DNA of 64,000 bases from Peromyscus leucopus. Its lineage: Eukaryota > Chordata > Mammalia > Rodentia > Cricetidae. Both the position numbers and the translations under genes were made by a program. How positions within the stretch are numbered: position 1 is the stretch's first letter; every line of letters begins with the position of its first letter. The DNA is taken from NCBI RefSeq assembly GCF_004664715.2, contig NC_051066.1:83663735-83727734 (forward strand), in the 5' to 3' direction. The notes under the pieces were generated by a model. That model had not been told where the DNA came from and searched no databases. It saw only the letters and a program-made list of their open reading frames with translations. This document shows, in pieces, positions 60,071 to 64,000 of this stretch.

Positions 60071-61569
60071 CCTCTCTTTTTAAGAACCAGCATATTATCT
60101 CAAATGCAGGATATGCTTAATAAATTATCACTAGGATTTCTTTCAAGCAGATATTCTGTGGCAGAAACAGATGAATATCTACCAAAATGGGTCTTACTCA
60201 CCTCAAGATGTAGGAATGTAGCTTGAAAGAGGCTCCATCCTTAGTCAGTACATTTATTTAGAGTACATTTTCTTATAGAGTATGTTTCCAGCACACCTTG
60301 TTTCTATTGTAGCCACATTATTATTTTTTCATCCAGGAAATAAGTTTTAAAAAAAAATGTGTCTTATCTGATTCAAAGCTATGGAAGGATCTCTAACTCC
60401 CCCTCATTCCTTTATTGAAGAGCAGCAAGTGCTGGTTCGATATTGATGACAAACACACACTAAAGTCAGGAACGGTAAACTTACAAATGTAACCCGTTTC
60501 CATGACTTCCCCACCACCATGCACTGCACCCTCAAACTGTAAGCCTAAATACATCCTACCTTCTTTCTCTCGCTTTTGTAACAGATTTTGTGATAGCCAC
60601 AAGAAAAGTAATAGAATATGAAAAGCTTTAGGAGCCAGCAGGATATAGGACATATAAGACAGTAGAGCATGATACTGAAGAAGCCTGTGTTCCTTAGCTC
60701 TGCATGTAGTAAAGCTACTAACACAGCCCAGAATCGCCTGCCTCCCTTTTCTAGATAGGTGCAAACTGCACTCATCAGGTTACTAGGACTCAGAATCGAT
60801 GCATTAGTTAAGTGAGCACTGTCTTTCCTGACATGACTCAAGAACAAAAACAAAAGAATTGAATATCACATATATAGAGTAAAAGAACCACCAGGAAGAG
60901 CTTAAGAGAGTATCATATTATGTTTTCCTGACTAATGAATGGTTCCCTGAGCCATTCTGGCTTTGAGAATCATTGACTTTCCTCCGTTTGTGTATGTTTT
61001 GTTCTTAGCTGCTCTCTTTTCCTTCCCACATACCTTAGTAGGTGGTCAAATAAAAAAGTGCTAAATAAGATATATTTTATTCCATAATTATTTTTCAAAA
61101 TGTACTGGCTACACTTTGAAACATTGAACAAGAGTTGCAAGATGCCATAGATGACCTGGTAAAGAAAGTGGCAATTGTATGTCACTCACGGATGTTGCTC
61201 TCCTCTGTGATAGAAGCTATTTAGTGGTCTGTGGGGAAAGGGAATGAGTATAGCCCTTGTTTGGAGCTTGTGTCCTTTACAAGATCTTAAAGCACTGAGC
61301 CATAGAGTATAACAAGAAAAATATATTTAGCTTCCAATTATAAAACGCTCATCACCAAACATGCCTGCAGTTTGGTGGAGGTGTGACAGGAAATGAGTGT
61401 GGAAATGCCTGAGCAGAGAGTAAGTTCAAAGTACAGACACACTTTAAACACACCATCATTATTGCCTTTGGAAAACTAAAGAATACTAGGCCAGTGATAT
61501 GTCTTAGCATGCTTCCTGTTGTCAGTAATAGCAAATCCAAAATGCAAACTGACTGATTTACTCACTTAT
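60071..61569. other. No gene or recognised repeat
   Basis: Minus-strand frames at 60393-60853 (102 and 123 codons) overlap one another and resemble no known protein. Confidence 0.5.
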
Positions 61570-61682
61570 TTCAGACAGAATCCCTGTGTAGCTTAAAGTA
61601 GCCTCAGAAATTTGATCCTCTTGCCTCTGCCTCCCAGGTGCTGGGGTTACAAGTGTGCATGCATTACCACAGTCCTGTATGC
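61570..61682 (-). mobile_element. Diverged B1-like SINE, reverse orientation
   Basis: 'ttcagacagaatccctgtg', 'tagcttaaagtagcctcaga', 'cttgcctctgcctcccaggt' and 'gctggggttacaagtgtgca' follow reversed B1 order. Confidence 0.88.
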
Positions 61683-62338
61683 CAACTGTTTTTAAAAATA
61701 AAGTGAGATCTTTTATTTAAGTGATAAAAAATCTAGGATGGGATTTAGAAATTACTTGAGGAGGGCTCTGTCTCCACTTCATTGACAGCATCTTATCTTT
61801 TCCTCTGATGTGTGTAGTAACTATATCTTCAAATGATTGCCCTTGTGCCTAACAGTAGACCCACACCTTATGTCTTCACATCACTCCACATAAGGCAGGC
61901 ATCCTGACTTTCTCCAGTCAAAGTAAAGTGATCCTAGGTTCTGACTAATGTTCTTCATCATGGAATTTTCATTGATTAAGACGTGGTTCTCCCTTGTTCC
62001 TAACACAATTATTCCACCAAGGAGGATGAAAGAATGCAAACTAGCTTTTGCTAATTATGACCCACTAAATCTTCATATTAACTAGGGAATATGAGGAGTG
62101 GAGGTAATATAGGAAGACAATCATAATGTTTATCACACTAAATAAACTCAGCAAATATTCTCTAGTGTCTATCCAAGGACAGTCACTAGAACCTCAGTGG
62201 AACTTAATAATGCTATTTTATCTCACCACCTCACCAGATTACTGTGCACCAATGTAAGAAATGAGTCCCACTTCACTTCTGAGGAAACCTAAAACTAGTG
62301 AGTAAAATCTTTCACCTAAGCAGCAGCAATAGCTTAAG

Positions 62339-62388
62339 TGCTGCTGCTGCTGCTGATGATGATCATGTTGATGATAATGATGATGGTA
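62339..62388. repeat. (CTG)n/(ATG)n trinucleotide tract
   Basis: Five or so pure CTG units pass into GATGAT-type units and a mixed 'gataatgatgatgg' end. Short and interrupted. Confidence 0.9.
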
Positions 62389-63703
62389 AGAAGTTGTTTA
62401 GCAAAGGTACCAGTACAGCTCTACCTGACTCAATTCTACATACTTAGGCCCCACCAAGAAATTTTCTACTCCCCAAATTAACTAGAGTTAGAGTATCATC
62501 ACATTAGGAGGAGCTGCAGTCTTAACCAAGCCCCATCTGACCAATAGACTCTGGTGAGCTTTCTTACATGCAATGTTTCCTGGGAATGCAGAACCTACAG
62601 TCTGAATTAGAAACAATGCTTATGAGACTCATGTAATTGCTTCATTTCTTTAGCATGAATAGATGTGTGTGCATGCATATTGAATGTGTTTGTGCATTCT
62701 TTTTCCTCTAAAAAGATGACAAAAAGTTGCCTGAGTTCTTTTTAAATATGAAAAGAAAACTGTGCAAAAATCTTTACCATCCAGCTCTCCATTGCACATT
62801 ACACAAATCCAAGTTCCTGTGTGTCTTACAAAATTATCTCAAGCTTGTTAAATAGCATGATGCTAACCACCCAACATTCATATTCAAATCAGTATGTGAT
62901 ACAAACTTAATACAGTCTTAGCAGGTGAAGGAAGTGGAGATGAGACTAAGATAATTCTGAATTTGCTACTCAGTGCATCCAACTCCATATGACAGTCAAA
63001 CACTAACTTCTCTGAACCTCTATTTCTATTTTATGTAAAATTTTAATAATAATATGCCCTATGTTGTTATCATGAATACAAAATTGGATGTGTAAAAATA
63101 CTCAAAATGCTCACTGCTTCTGCTACTATCATAAATATTAATTTTATTTTTATTAGTGGTATGATTGTCAGTCAAAATTATCATTTTACTCAAATAACTA
63201 AATCCACTCTATTTCTTCATTATTGAACATTAGCCTTATATGATTTTCACCTGCTTAATGTAGTGCCTATGGGAATCTAGGTTTTAATTTAGGTAAAGGT
63301 CCATTTCCCTCTTTCATATAAAGGGAAAATAAACAAATAGATGCAAAATGTATTTTTAATATCTTGGCTATTTACTTTCTGATTTAATGCCATTTTGTAC
63401 TGTGCTTAAAATTTATATCCCATCCCTTTTTGTTAGCTGAAATAGAAGATCTTTTAAATTTTTCCTTTAGTAATTACTTTTGACACCTACTAAAACCAAG
63501 AAACAGAGGCCCAGGCCTTGTAAAGAAAATACCATCCCTTTACAGTCAATAGATCAGGGGTTTGGTAGGCTTAACCTGCAGCTCCAGTCTGCAGTGCACT
63601 TGAATGTTGTCTCCCAAGGGCCTCAGAGTTAATGAAATATGTTGCAATCCTAATATCCACTTAAGAAAATTGAATGTGGCCATCCAGGAAAAAAAATCAC
63701 TCC

Positions 63704-63717
63704 GTTGTCATAGTAAC
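63704..63717 (+). promoter_or_regulatory. RFX X-box-like palindromic site
   Basis: GTTGTCATAGTAAC fits the RFX consensus GTTRYCATRGYAAC in full and is an imperfect palindrome. Such sites are bound by RFX1-3 and related factors. No promoter is visible nearby within the window. Confidence 0.4.
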
Positions 63718-64000
63718 TCCTTTACTACTCCGGTCACAAAGAATAGGGGAAAGAATTGGTCATGAATGCTACAACTTAAAATAAAGTTATGGGAGATATG
63801 AGGCAAATACAAATGAAGAATTTAATAAGGCAAGAAGGAAAACACCTGAAATGGAGTGGGCTCCCCATGACATGTCCTCCCTTGACAGGATTAGATAGAT
63901 ATGTAGTCTGAGGTGCTGGAGCAAAAGATTCACAGAGTGAGAAACATGGAAGAACTCTTGGGAGATCTAATTTGAGCCCTTCATTTCACAAACAAAGCAA

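Larger units (their letters stand above)
61683..64000. other. No gene; weak MIR-like part and small repeats
   Basis: 62215-62330 weakly recalls reversed MIR ('ttctgaggaaacctaaaact'). Otherwise AT-rich unique sequence up to the window end, apart from the two sites listed separately. Confidence 0.45.

Noticed and set aside
60393..60853. Minus-strand frames of 102 and 123 codons as a gene
   Set aside because: They overlap in different frames, show no domain and lie in unique AT-rich DNA; chance length.

Overview
This window looks like non-coding nuclear DNA from a muroid rodent, most likely a cricetid (hamster, vole or deer-mouse type). It carries 7SL-derived B1 SINEs, tRNA-derived B2/B3/B4-type SINEs, Lx-type L1 3' ends, and short class II ERV-type LTRs of a kind I associate with cricetid genomes. 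The B1 copies have the variant reading 'aggcgc(c)aaagctacacagaga' rather than the usual Mus form. The species call is inference. I found no protein-coding gene, exon of a known gene, tRNA, rRNA, snRNA, operon or CRISPR array. Almost every open frame is short and lies in a repeat, a microsatellite or random AT-rich DNA.

Layout. 1-6600 is mostly unique or very old sequence with MIR-like fragments and one small CpG-enriched patch (2905-3110). 6600-7330 holds a B1 followed directly by a solo LTR. 8770-12640 contains long pieces of an ancient mammalian repeat, interrupted by a B4-type SINE and a 571-bp solo LTR. 13.1-15.1 kb has a young B1, a (TA)n tract and two MLT1-like LTR remnants. 15-25 kb is sparse: old SINEs, a hAT-like DNA transposon and three long T tracts. 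25.26-26.5 kb is an L1 3' end with an LTR inserted in it. 29.1 kb has a compound CT/GC/GT microsatellite. 30.9-32.4 kb and 36.8-39.1 kb are two separate L1 insertions whose 5' halves are inverted relative to their 3' halves. 33.2-34.8 kb is an old L1, and 35.6-36.2 kb a SINE/polypurine/SINE cluster. 39.3 kb has another solo LTR. 40.2-45.3 kb and 52.3 kb carry antisense L1 3' ends. 54 kb is a MaLR LTR inserted in a MIR. 55-64 kb is mostly unique sequence with a few SINEs.

No genes work together here. What the sequence does record is a layered history of transposition, with six-base target-site duplications still readable around four LTRs. A few sites are candidates for regulation: a strong CTCF-type motif at 47068, two RFX X-box-like sites and the CpG patch. 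I did not find a new biological system. The best observations are the two inverted L1s close together, the nested insertions with intact duplications, and the candidate regulatory sites. All family names come from memory of consensus sequences and should be tested with RepeatMasker/Dfam.
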